From Spirochaetaceae bacterium bin103 (GTDB lineage Bacteria > Spirochaetota > Spirochaetia > SZUA-6 > Bin103), in the NCBI GenBank assembly GCA_002238925.1, contig MPNH01000049.1:1-40358 (forward strand): a stretch of DNA of 40,358 nucleotides, read 5' to 3'. Each line of letters begins with the position of its first letter. Position 1 is the stretch's first letter. The notes under the pieces are model-generated. The model saw only the letters and a program-made list of their open reading frames with translations, made no database searches and was not told where the DNA came from. Positions 26,089 through 33,682 of the stretch are shown piece after piece. Made by a program: the position numbers and the translations under genes.

Positions 26089-27403
26089 TCACCGGCGGTT
26101 GAGGTAGGCGATGGTGAGGGGGCCGTCGGGGAGCACGCAGATCCGGTCGGGGGCCAGGTCGGCGAGGGTCGACTCGATGTCGCGGGTGGGGCGAAACAGG
26201 GCGGCGCGGATCTGCGCGTCGCTGAGGCCGTCGCTGTACACGTAGACGTCGGCGTGTTGCTGGATGAGCGCCTGGATCTGCACCTGCCACTGGTCCTGGG
26301 CGGAGAAGCCGGGTTGCCGGAGCATCTTGAGAATCGCGTTTGGTGAGCCAGCCTCGGTTAGCAGCTCGGCGTAGCGGCCGTGATCGGGCAGGCCATCCTC
26401 GCAGCCGGCCACCATGATGATGGCGCCGCCCGAGCGCACGATGCCCTTCGCGGCCTGCATGCCCTTCACCGTCTGGTACAGGTTCTGGTCGAGCGGGTAG
26501 CCGCTGTTGGTGGTGACCACGGCGTCGAACGGTTCATCCACCGCCACCATGGCGCTGTCGCGCACGAACGCGCAGCCGCTCCGGTGCGCCTCGATCACGT
26601 CGCCGGCGAACACGCCGCTGATCTCGCCGGCGTTGTTCAGGGTGACGTTGAGCAGGAACAGGGGGTCGACCAGGAGCGCCGCCTCGCGCATCTCCTCCCA
26701 GATCGGGTTGCCCTCGGTGATGCCCCAAGTGGCGCCCGGATCCCCGATCATGGCGTAGCCGTGGTTGGTGAGCACGCTCTCGTGGCCGGCCAGCGCCGGC
26801 AGCGCCCCCTTCGGCCCGCCGCTGAACCCGGCAAAGAAGTGCGGCTCGATGAAGCCGGTGAAGATCACCAGGTCCGCCTCCATCACCAGCCGGTTGACCC
26901 GGATCGCATTGCCGCGTCTGGTGGTGCCCGCCGTTACCAGGCCTGCATCGTCCCAGGCGTCGTGCTGCAGGCAGCGGTAGCGGGCCACGATGTCAGCGCC
27001 GAGCATGCCGCGCAGTTCCTCGGCGGTCTGGCGGCGGTGGGTGCCGAGCGCGTTGATCAGGGTAATGTCGCCGCGCGCCACCCCTGCCTCCTCCAGCGCC
27101 GCCAGCAGCACCGGCAGGATGCGGTCGTTGGGGGTGGCGCGGGTGATGTCGCTGTGCGTCACCACCACCCTGCGCTTGCCGGCGGCCAGTTCGGCCAGTG
27201 GCGCGGCGCCGATCGGCTCCCCCCGCGCCCTCGTCCCCGCCCCCGGCCACGTCGCGCGGACGCACCACGGCGGCATGTTTCGGCACCTCGATGGTCAGCC
27301 CCTCGCGCCCGTAGGCGAGCTCCACCCGCCTGGTGGTAGCGCCGTTACCGTTGCCTGTGCCCGGGCGCCCGTTGGCCGGCCCAGCGCCGCGCACGCCGTT
27401 CAT
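26089..27403 (-). CDS. larA: LarA-like nickel-pincer racemase, frame shifted near the N-terminus
   Basis: This protein resembles nickel-dependent lactate racemase LarA and its relatives, which carry a pyridinium-thioamide nickel pincer cofactor. The expected residues are visible: DxTR in THSDITRATP, the His in GTHRR, the PH in IEPHFFAGFSGGPKGALPAL with its lysine in GGPKG, and the His of TNHGYAMIGD. The family N-terminus (LAYGREGLTIEVPKHAAVVR) is encoded from ATG 27403 in a different frame. The two frames meet in a run of six Gs near 27225, close to DEGARGEPIG, where roughly ten family residues also seem to be missing. A base change or small deletion there joins them. ATG 27403 has an AGGGGG ribosome site. 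The larB, larC and larE cofactor genes are not in this window. The acid racemised is unknown. Confidence 0.8.
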
Positions 27404-27482
27404 CGCCGGCCCCCTGCCGGCGTGCGGGTCGAGTGGTACTGACCGGGGTGGGCGTGCCGGGACGGCAGCGGGCGCTCGCCGG

Positions 27483-28874
27483 TCACTGCCCCGCTCCTGC
27501 CTGCAGGCGTTGGGCGGCGCCCGGGTCGCCGATGTGCAGGGTGTCGTAGGCCTGCTGCGAGGAGGTGAACGGGCCCAGCCCGGCGTGGCCGTGCCAGTCG
27601 CCCTGGTCGAAAATCGGCGCCGGCAGCCCGGTGGCCCGGCAGCGCTGCTCGATCCACGCCTGCATGCGCCCGCGCAGGAACGCCGCCACGTCGGGCATCT
27701 CCTCCGCCAGGTTGTGCAACTCGTCGGGGTCGTCGGTAAGCCGATACAGTTCCACCGGCGGCTTGAAGTGAAAGTCCGGCTCCAGCGCCTCGATCAGCTT
27801 CCACTGCGCGGTGCGCCAGCCGTGCTTGCGCATCCAGGTGCACTCGGTCAGGTACAGCTCGCTGGCGTGGCTGTGGCGCTCGCCGCGCACCAGCGGCAGC
27901 AGGCTGGCGCCGTCGAACCGCGCCGCGTCGACCGGCAGGCCGGCCAGCTCCAGCAGCGTCGGCACCAGGTCCTGGTGCTGGTTGTAGCCGGCCACCCGCA
28001 GCCCGCTCGGCAGGGCCGGCGGGTAGCGCAGAATCAGCGGCACGTGCAGCACGTTGTCGTACAGGCCGTGGTGATCGAACCAGCATTCGTGGTCGTACAG
28101 GGTCTCGCCGTGGTCGCCGTTCACCACCACGATGGTGTCGTCCAGGATGCCGTGCGCGGCGAGCGCGTTGAAGATCGCGGCGATGGCGGCGTCCATGTAG
28201 GCGACGGCGCCGTCGTACTGGGCAATCACGTAATCCTTGTCGCTGATGCCCGGCGGCATCCAGGCGGCGAAGTAGTCGCGGAACGGCTTGAACGCCATTA
28301 CCGGGTCCATGGAGCGGTTGGCGGGATCGCACTCGTTGCCGTGATAGAACATGCGCTCGTAGGGGTGCGGCGGCAGGTAGGGCGAGTGCGGGTCCATGTG
28401 GCGCAGGAACAGCAGGAACGGATCGCCGCCCGCCACCAGCCGGTCCAGCTCCGGCAGCGCGGTCTCGTTGAGCAGGTGCGCCTTGGGGGCGCGGCCGTCG
28501 CCGTCCGGGCTCCACGCCTCGTAGTCCAGGTAGCTGTCGAAGCCGCGCGCCGACGGGTTGCCGGAGAAGCCGACGCAGGTGCTGGTGTAGCCGTGGCCGC
28601 GCAGCAGCTCCGGCAGCGTGGTGACCGCCGCTCCGAGCGGCCCGCGGTGACGCAGCGCCACCACCTGGGTGCTGAAACAGTCCAGGCCGGACAGCATCGA
28701 GCAGTACGCGGGAGTGGTAGGCACCGCCGGCGAAAAGGTGCGCTCGAACAGCACCGCGTCGGCGGCGAACCGGTCCAGGTGAGGGCTGGTGTGGCGATGG
28801 TAGCCGTAGCTGCTCAGGTGTCCCGCCGACAGCGAGTCGATGCCGAGCAGGATGATGTTGGGTGGTTTTGCCAT
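27483..28874 (-). CDS. Sulfatase/alkaline-phosphatase-fold hydrolase with Thr-Thr-Pro-Ala-Tyr nucleophile site
   Basis: A 463-residue member of the sulfatase-fold family. The N-terminal metal-binding strand (NIILLGIDSLSAGHLSSYG, Asp13) and the later Asp-His-Gly pair (VVNGDHGETLYDHECW, near 253) are intact, so two metal ligands remain. Where a formylglycine sulfatase has CxPxR, this protein has T53-T-P-A-Y57. There is no Cys or Ser to oxidise and no Arg. A Thr nucleophile is used by related phosphotransferases and phosphodiesterases (LtaS, EptA, NPP), so this may act on phosphate or phosphonate esters instead of sulfate. The start at ATG 28874 overlaps the TAA of the upstream gene. It belongs to an operon ending in larA. 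Confidence 0.88.
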   Translation of the reverse strand: MAKPPNIILLGIDSLSAGHLSSYGYHRHTSPHLDRFAADAVLFERTFSPAVPTTPAYCSMLSGLDCFSTQVVALRHRGPLGAAVTTLPELLRGHGYTSTCVGFSGNPSARGFDSYLDYEAWSPDGDGRAPKAHLLNETALPELDRLVAGGDPFLLFLRHMDPHSPYLPPHPYERMFYHGNECDPANRSMDPVMAFKPFRDYFAAWMPPGISDKDYVIAQYDGAVAYMDAAIAAIFNALAAHGILDDTIVVVNGDHGETLYDHECWFDHHGLYDNVLHVPLILRYPPALPSGLRVAGYNQHQDLVPTLLELAGLPVDAARFDGASLLPLVRGERHSHASELYLTECTWMRKHGWRTAQWKLIEALEPDFHFKPPVELYRLTDDPDELHNLAEEMPDVAAFLRGRMQAWIEQRCRATGLPAPIFDQGDWHGHAGLGPFTSSQQAYDTLHIGDPGAAQRLQAGAGQ

Positions 28875-30346
28875 TACCGGTCCAGGTAGTCGCGCGCCCA
28901 GCTTCCGCCCGCCGTTCCGCTGCCGGGCGCCCGCCACAGCGCCTGCACGGCTTCATCGGCGCCATACTCCTTGAGCGAAGCCAGCAGCAGCTCGTGCAAC
29001 TCGGTCACCGTGCCGCGGTTCGCCTCCGCCACGTCGCGCTCGGCGCGCGGGTCGGCGGCCAGGTCGAACAGTTGCGGGGCGCCGTCCGGGCCGACCGGCG
29101 CGTAGCCCCACTCGGCGGTGCGCAGGAACGGCGTGCTGGCACGGGCGGGGAGCTGGTCCGGCGTCGCCGCCGCCGGCCGCGCATGGGCGGCGGTAATAAC
29201 GTGCTCGCGCAACGAGCCGCCGCCGGTCATCACCTGGTTGGCGAACGAGCGTCCCTGCAGCGGCTGCGGCGGTGCGATCTCGACGCCGGCCAGCTCGCTC
29301 AAGGTGGGCAGCAGGTCGAACGGCTGCGCGCGCAGGTCGAGTTGCGCGCCCGCCGGCACCGGCCCCGCCTGCGCGTTGCCGGCGATCAGGCACAGTTCGT
29401 CGCTCAGCACCGGGTACAGCGGCCAGAAACGCCCGTCGTCGTCGGTGATGTTGCTCTTGCCGCAGCAGTTGTGCTCGCCGACCGCCATGCCGTGGTCAGC
29501 CATCACCACCACCAGCGAGTTGCGCCACAGGTCCAGGTCGTCGATTTTCTCCAGCACGCGCCCGATGTGGCGGTCCACCAGCTCCGACTCGGCCGCGTAG
29601 TGCGCCCACAGGTTGCGCAGTTCGGCCTCGGTGTAGCGGTCGGCGGGGCCGTAGTTGGGGTGCAGCATCGGCGCTCCGTCGTAGTCGGGATCGTAGCGCC
29701 GCACCAGGTACTCGGGCGGGTCCCACGGCTCGTGCGGATCGAAGAAGTCCGCCCACAGGAAGAACGGGCCGGCCTGGTAGTTGCGCTCCAGCCAAGTGGC
29801 GGTAGTCTGCGCGGTCTGCGCGCAGAAGGTGTCGGCCTCGGCGCGGATGTCGTTCAGCCACATGTGCAGGTCGATCAGCGTGCCGCCGAGGGTCTCCGGG
29901 GACAGGCGCGTCTTGGCGCGCGGCATCGCCTCGCGAACCGGGTCGTTCATGTGCAGCAGGGTGAGGTCTCCCTCCTGGCCGCGGTGCTGGTAGCTGCCGT
30001 GGAAGCCGACCTGGAATCCCGACTTGAACAGGTGCGGGCAGTCGCAGATGAGCTGCGTGAAATAGCCGCGCTCGGCGAGCAGCGACGCGATGTGGTTGGG
30101 GGTGCTGTGGCTGATCGGCTGCCACCCGTAGTGCGGCCACCCCACCCGCCCGCTGGCGAAGTCGGTGCGGTGCGGAATGGTCGGGAAGCTGCTCATGGTG
30201 AGCCCGGTCAGCTCGGTGGCGCGGTTGGCGGCGAATCGGTCGAGCGCCGGGGTGCGCACCGGGCGGACGGCGCGCGTGCCGAGGTTGTCGCGCCGGAAGG
30301 TGTCGGTGATCAGTACGATGATGTTGGGATGCTCGGATGCTGCCAT
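28874..30346 (-). CDS. Sulfatase/alkaline-phosphatase-fold hydrolase with Thr nucleophile site (TIPHR)
   Basis: A 490-residue homologue that leads the operon. The N-terminal metal site is NIIVLITDTFRRDNLG (Asp15). The nucleophile motif reads T56-I-P-H-R60, which keeps Pro and Arg of CxPxR but puts Thr in place of the formylglycine Cys. The C-terminal metal residues are present in MADHGMAVGEHNCCGKS near 286. It has no signal peptide, so it should be cytoplasmic, unlike most sulfatases that are exported. The closest known precedents with Thr are phosphoester or phospholipid enzymes, so a phosphomonoester, phosphodiester or phosphonate target is more likely than a sulfate ester. ATG 30346 is the only sensible start. 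TAA overlaps the next ATG by one base. Confidence 0.9.
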   Translation of the reverse strand: MAASEHPNIIVLITDTFRRDNLGTRAVRPVRTPALDRFAANRATELTGLTMSSFPTIPHRTDFASGRVGWPHYGWQPISHSTPNHIASLLAERGYFTQLICDCPHLFKSGFQVGFHGSYQHRGQEGDLTLLHMNDPVREAMPRAKTRLSPETLGGTLIDLHMWLNDIRAEADTFCAQTAQTTATWLERNYQAGPFFLWADFFDPHEPWDPPEYLVRRYDPDYDGAPMLHPNYGPADRYTEAELRNLWAHYAAESELVDRHIGRVLEKIDDLDLWRNSLVVVMADHGMAVGEHNCCGKSNITDDDGRFWPLYPVLSDELCLIAGNAQAGPVPAGAQLDLRAQPFDLLPTLSELAGVEIAPPQPLQGRSFANQVMTGGGSLREHVITAAHARPAAATPDQLPARASTPFLRTAEWGYAPVGPDGAPQLFDLAADPRAERDVAEANRGTVTELHELLLASLKEYGADEAVQALWRAPGSGTAGGSWARDYLDR

Positions 30347-30472
30347 GGCCGGCAGTGTACGACCCCTGTCCCCGAATGAGCAAACCCGCCGGTGACGCAG
30401 TGGAGTACTTGCCGAGTACGCCGCATCCGGCGCGCAATGTTGTCGCGGAGCATGGAGTTGGGCGATAATGAG

Positions 30473-30964
30473 ATGATGTCGGCAAGCACGGAAGCCGCGC
30501 GGCGCCGGGAGTCCGCCGCCGCGCCGGGAGCGCCGGGAGCGCCGGGAACGGGCACTGCGCGGCGGCCGATCCTGTTCGTGGATGGCTGCTGCGTGCTGTG
30601 TCAGCGCGCCGCTGCCTGGGTGGCGCGCCGCGACCGCCGCGGGCGGGTGGCGCTGGCCGCGCTGCAGGGGAAGACTGCGCGGCGGTTGTTGCCGGGCGCC
30701 CTGCGCGAGGCGGCGATGGACGGCGCAGCCGGCTCGGTGGTGTGGCGCGCGCCGGACGGGGCGCTGCTGCTGCGCTCGGCGGCGGTGCTGGCCGCGGTGG
30801 CCGCGCTCGGCGGCCGGTATCGGGCCGCCGCGGTGTTGCGGCTGGTGCCGGCGCCGCTGCGCGATGCGCTGTACGGCGCGGTGGCGCGCCGCCGGCGCCG
30901 CTGGTTCGGCGCCACGCGCGAATGTTTGCTGCCCGCGGCAACGGCAAGCGTGGTGCTCGACTGA
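30473..30964 (+). CDS. DCC-motif thiol-disulfide oxidoreductase family protein (DUF393)
   Basis: A protein of about 163 residues with the DCC signature FVDGCCVLCQRAAAWV, a D-G-x-C-x-x-C redox site, here written DGCCVLC. The middle (GSVVWRAPDGALLLRSAAVL) and the RWFGATRECLLP end are typical. Such proteins are thought to be thioredoxin-fold oxidoreductases; exact partners are unknown. The start is uncertain: ATG 30473, 30476 and 30452 are in frame, and GATAAT at 30464 may be a -10 that makes the message nearly leaderless. The last base of its stop is shared with the doxX start (TGATG), so the two are coupled. The N-terminus is low-complexity (PGAPGAPG). Confidence 0.8.
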   Translation: MMSASTEAARRRESAAAPGAPGAPGTGTARRPILFVDGCCVLCQRAAAWVARRDRRGRVALAALQGKTARRLLPGALREAAMDGAAGSVVWRAPDGALLLRSAAVLAAVAALGGRYRAAAVLRLVPAPLRDALYGAVARRRRRWFGATRECLLPAATASVVLD

Positions 30965-31368
30965 TGGATGTCGCGGTGGACGTGGACTTGTTGTTTCTCG
31001 TCGGCAGACTGCTGGCGGCGCTGATGTACCTGCTGATGGGGGTGAATCACTTCGTCCACCTGCCGGAGTTGATCGACTACGCCGAGGGCCGCCGCACCCC
31101 GGTACCGTTGCTGACCGTTCCGATAACCGGTCTGGCGCTGTTCGGCGGCGCCCTGTCGATCGGCCTGGGCGTATACCCGGTCGCCGGCGTAATTACCGTG
31201 GTGGTGTTCCTCCTGCTCGCCGCGCTGCTGGTGCACCGCCCGCTGGCGGGCGACAATGCCTATACGGCGCAGCAGGAAATGATCAACATGATGCGCAACT
31301 TTGCCCTCGCCGGCACCACCCTGGTGCTACTCGCCAAGCCCGACTGGCCCTACTCCCTGATGCCGTAA
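30964..31368 (+). CDS. DoxX-family membrane protein
   Basis: A 134-residue protein with about four transmembrane helices of the DoxX/DoxD type (LFLVGRLLAALMYLLMGVNH, then LFGGALSIGLGVYPVAGVI and others). The LLMGVNHFVHL and QQEMINMMRNFALAGTTLVL segments are characteristic. DoxX proteins are quinone-linked or disulfide-stress-related membrane components in some bacteria; they commonly sit beside DCC proteins, as here. ATG 30964 shares its A with the end of the preceding stop. It converges on the next gene, with two hairpins between. Confidence 0.88.
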   Translation: MDVAVDVDLLFLVGRLLAALMYLLMGVNHFVHLPELIDYAEGRRTPVPLLTVPITGLALFGGALSIGLGVYPVAGVITVVVFLLLAALLVHRPLAGDNAYTAQQEMINMMRNFALAGTTLVLLAKPDWPYSLMP

Positions 31369-31382
31369 CGGACGCCGCCAGT

Positions 31383-31427
31383 TGCCGGGCCGCCCCGGCA
31401 GCCGGTTCAGCGCGCGCCTGAACGGCG
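31383..31427. terminator. Pair of hairpins between converging doxX and small membrane gene
   Basis: TGCCGGG (31383-31389) pairs perfectly with CCCGGCA (31394-31400) across CCGC. A second hairpin, GCCGGTTCAG with CTGAACGGC (31401-31427, one bulge), overlaps the stop codon of the leftward gene. Neither has a T-tract. They probably end or stabilise both converging transcripts. Confidence 0.5.
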
Positions 31428-31736
31428 GAACAGGCCGCTGAGGGCGGAGATGCCGCCGGCCACGATCAGGGCGGCGCCGGCGAAGCCGACCAGGCCCTTC
31501 AGCAGCGAACCGAACAGGAACATGCCGGCCCCGCAGGCGAGTGCGGTCCAGCCGGCGCGGCGGTTGTGCGGCTGGGCGATCAGCACCCATACGCCCCAGC
31601 CCGCCGCGGCCACCGACAGGATGGTGCGCGACACGGGGTTCAGCAGGATGACGTTGGCCAGCAGGACCGCCACGCCGGTGCCGGCGAGGAGGGTGCCGCC
31701 TACGACTGCCGGTGCGAGCTGTTTCCCTTCGTCCAT
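31407..31736 (-). CDS. Small multi-helix membrane protein
   Basis: A 109-residue very hydrophobic protein with three or four predicted membrane segments (APAVVGGTLLAGTGVAVLLA, NPVSRTILSVAAAGWGVWVL, ALACGAGMFLFGSLLKGLV, FAGAALIVAGGISAL). It ends in a basic tail FRRSGAR. I do not recognise a family; general small inner-membrane proteins such as DUF308-like ones are similar in appearance. ATG 31736 was chosen over TTG 31742. Its first 37 bases overlap the end of the upstream hydrolase gene on the same strand, so they are probably co-transcribed. Confidence 0.6.
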   Translation of the reverse strand: MDEGKQLAPAVVGGTLLAGTGVAVLLANVILLNPVSRTILSVAAAGWGVWVLIAQPHNRRAGWTALACGAGMFLFGSLLKGLVGFAGAALIVAGGISALSGLFRRSGAR

Positions 31737-32560
31737 GGGCAAAAGGTACTCACCCCACCGGCACGGTGGCTACCGGGCGCACCCGCGCACAGCTCGCGGC
31801 CGGTGATGCTCGGGCACCAGAACTTCTCGATGTAGTGCACGGTCATCTCGGTGGCGGCGGCGTGGCTCACGTAGGGCGGCTGCGCCGGGTTGTACATGCA
31901 ATCGGTAAGGTCGCGGAGCAGGTAGACCGGGATTCCCCAGCGCACCAGTTGCTTGATGGCGAAGCTGCGGTGCAGTACGCACATGTTGGTGTGCACGCCG
32001 GCGATCAGCACGGTGCCGATGCCGCGCTGCCGGTACAGGCCGAGCAACGCCGCGCCGTCGTCGCTGATGGCGTCGCGTTCGGCATCGATCCATACCCCCG
32101 GGTGCTGGCGCGACCAGCGCCGGGTGGGCTTGGCGACGGGGTCGGGGTCGGTGTCCGAGGAATCGCTGCCGTCGACCGGCTGCGGGGGATCGGCGTGGTC
32201 GCGCTCGGCCGGCGGCTTGATCGCCGCCGCCGCCAGTACCCGCGCCCGCGCCGGATGGCCGGCGTAAAACTCCATGGTGTCGGAGGGGGCGTGCACCACC
32301 AGCATGCCCATGCCGCGCGCAGCCCGTGCGGTGCGGTCGATGTCCGGCACCAGCGGCTCCAGCCGCTCCTCGGCACCGCGGCACCAGTGGTGGTCCCACA
32401 CGTCGCACAGCACCAGGGCGGTGCGCGCCGGCTGCAGCTCCACCGGCCGCTCGCGCACGCGCCAGTCGCGGTAGCCGCGCTCGTCGAGCGCCAGCTCGCG
32501 CCGCCGCGCGGCCACCCGCACCGCTCGATGGCGGGCAGCAGGAACGTTCGAGTCAGACAT
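31700..32560 (-). CDS. Isochorismatase-like cysteine hydrolase
   Basis: A 286-residue member of the isochorismatase-like cysteine hydrolase superfamily. The catalytic Asp is D53 in ALVLCDVWDHHWC, and the nucleophile is C194 in IAGVHTNMCVLHRS. The usual catalytic lysine is not obvious at its expected place in front of VWIDAERDAISDDG, so its chemistry may differ from nicotinamidases. An insert of about 25 residues, rich in Asp/Ser/Pro, precedes that site. Homologues hydrolyse amides or enol ethers. It ends inside the next small gene. It diverges from fpg with about 237 bases of intergenic DNA, where I see no clear promoter. Confidence 0.85.
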   Translation of the reverse strand: MSDSNVPAARHRAVRVAARRRELALDERGYRDWRVRERPVELQPARTALVLCDVWDHHWCRGAEERLEPLVPDIDRTARAARGMGMLVVHAPSDTMEFYAGHPARARVLAAAAIKPPAERDHADPPQPVDGSDSSDTDPDPVAKPTRRWSRQHPGVWIDAERDAISDDGAALLGLYRQRGIGTVLIAGVHTNMCVLHRSFAIKQLVRWGIPVYLLRDLTDCMYNPAQPPYVSHAAATEMTVHYIEKFWCPSITGRELCAGAPGSHRAGGVSTFCPWTKGNSSHRQS

Positions 32561-32797
32561 GAGCCCTATCTTAGCGTGACTACGGCACCCGCGCCCGTAG
32601 GCCGCCCGGGCGGGCCGCTGGCGGTGTAGGGGGCAGAGCGCCAGACGCCGGGCGTCAAGGGAGAGCGCGGGCGGTCGCCGACCGACGGGCGGGCGTCCGC
32701 GGAGCCGCGACGCACTCGGAATCGCGGATGGTTGCGGGCATTGTCAGCGGCGTGGCGCCGTGGCAAGGTGCGCGGGAGATGGCGGCGGCGGATCGCG

Positions 32798-33682
32798 ATG
32801 CCTGAGCTTCCCGAAGTAGAGACCACGCGGCGCGGCATCCGACCGCTGCTGGTGGGACGACGCGTCGAGGCGGTGGTGGTGCGCCAGCGGCAACTGCGCT
32901 GGCCGGTCCCGGATGCGCTCGACAATGCGTTGCCGGGCCGCACCATCCGCGACGTGCGCCGGCGCGCCAAGTACCTGCTGCTGGACACCGAGCCGGCCGC
33001 CGCCGTGCTGCTGCACCTGGGCATGTCGGGGCGCCTGCGCGTCATTCCGTCCGCCACCCCGGCCGCGAAGCACGATCACGTCGACCTGGTGCTCGACGGC
33101 GGCGCCGCGCTGCGGCTTACCGACCCGCGCCGCTTCGGGGCGTGCTTGTGGATCTCGGCGGGGGGGGCGCCCCCCCCCCCCCCCGGCCCCCCGCGGCTGG
33201 GGGGGTCGTGTTGGGGGCCCGGGGCGGCCCCCCCGCCGCATCCCCTGCTGCGCCACCTCGGCGTCGAACCGCTGAGCGCCGCGTTGACCGGCGACTACCT
33301 GTACCGGGTCGCGCGCCAACGCCGGGTGGCGGTCAAGAACCTGCTGATGGACTCGCGCATCGTGTGCGGGGTGGGCAACATCTACGCCAACGAAGCGCTG
33401 TTCCGGGCGTCGATTCATCCCCTGCGCGCGGCCGGCAACATCTCGCTGCGCCGCTACGCGGCCCTGGTGGCGGCGCTGCGTGAAGTGCTCGGTGAGGCGA
33501 TTGCGGCTGGCGGTACCACCCTGCGCGACTACCGCGGCGCGGACGGCACCCCCGGCTACTTCGTTACCAGTCTGGCCGTGTACGGGCGCGGCGGCCAGCC
33601 CTGCCTGCGCTGCGGCACGAAGCTCAAACTGGTCCGCATCGCCGCCCGCAGCACCTGCTACTGCCCGCGCTGTCAGCGTTAG
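32798..33682 (+). CDS. mutM: Formamidopyrimidine-DNA glycosylase (Fpg/MutM), with a G/C-block insert
   Basis: A 294-residue Fpg enzyme. It removes 8-oxoguanine and formamidopyrimidines and cuts the DNA backbone. The N-terminus MPELPEVETTRRG carries the catalytic Pro (residue 2) and Glu (residue 3), so ATG 32798 is certain. The helix-turn-helix region reads KNLLMDSRIVCGVGNIYANE, and the C-terminal zinc finger is CLRCGT then CYCPRCQR. Between FGACLWIS and HPLLRHLGVEPL lies an in-frame low-complexity insert of about 20 residues (mostly Gly/Pro), encoded by a G/C block. Without it the length would be normal. The 3' end overlaps the converging pntB stop codon (33679-33682). Confidence 0.95.
   Translation: MPELPEVETTRRGIRPLLVGRRVEAVVVRQRQLRWPVPDALDNALPGRTIRDVRRRAKYLLLDTEPAAAVLLHLGMSGRLRVIPSATPAAKHDHVDLVLDGGAALRLTDPRRFGACLWISAGGAPPPPPGPPRLGGSCWGPGAAPPPHPLLRHLGVEPLSAALTGDYLYRVARQRRVAVKNLLMDSRIVCGVGNIYANEALFRASIHPLRAAGNISLRRYAALVAALREVLGEAIAAGGTTLRDYRGADGTPGYFVTSLAVYGRGGQPCLRCGTKLKLVRIAARSTCYCPRCQR
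33160..33235. repeat. G/C homopolymer block inside fpg
   Basis: A run of 8 Gs, a 15-C run, then several shorter G and C runs within about 75 bases. It keeps the reading frame but encodes only Gly/Pro/Ala-rich sequence absent from the family. It resembles the poly-G block in hyuA, and a sequencing or assembly artefact is the likeliest cause. Confidence 0.8.
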
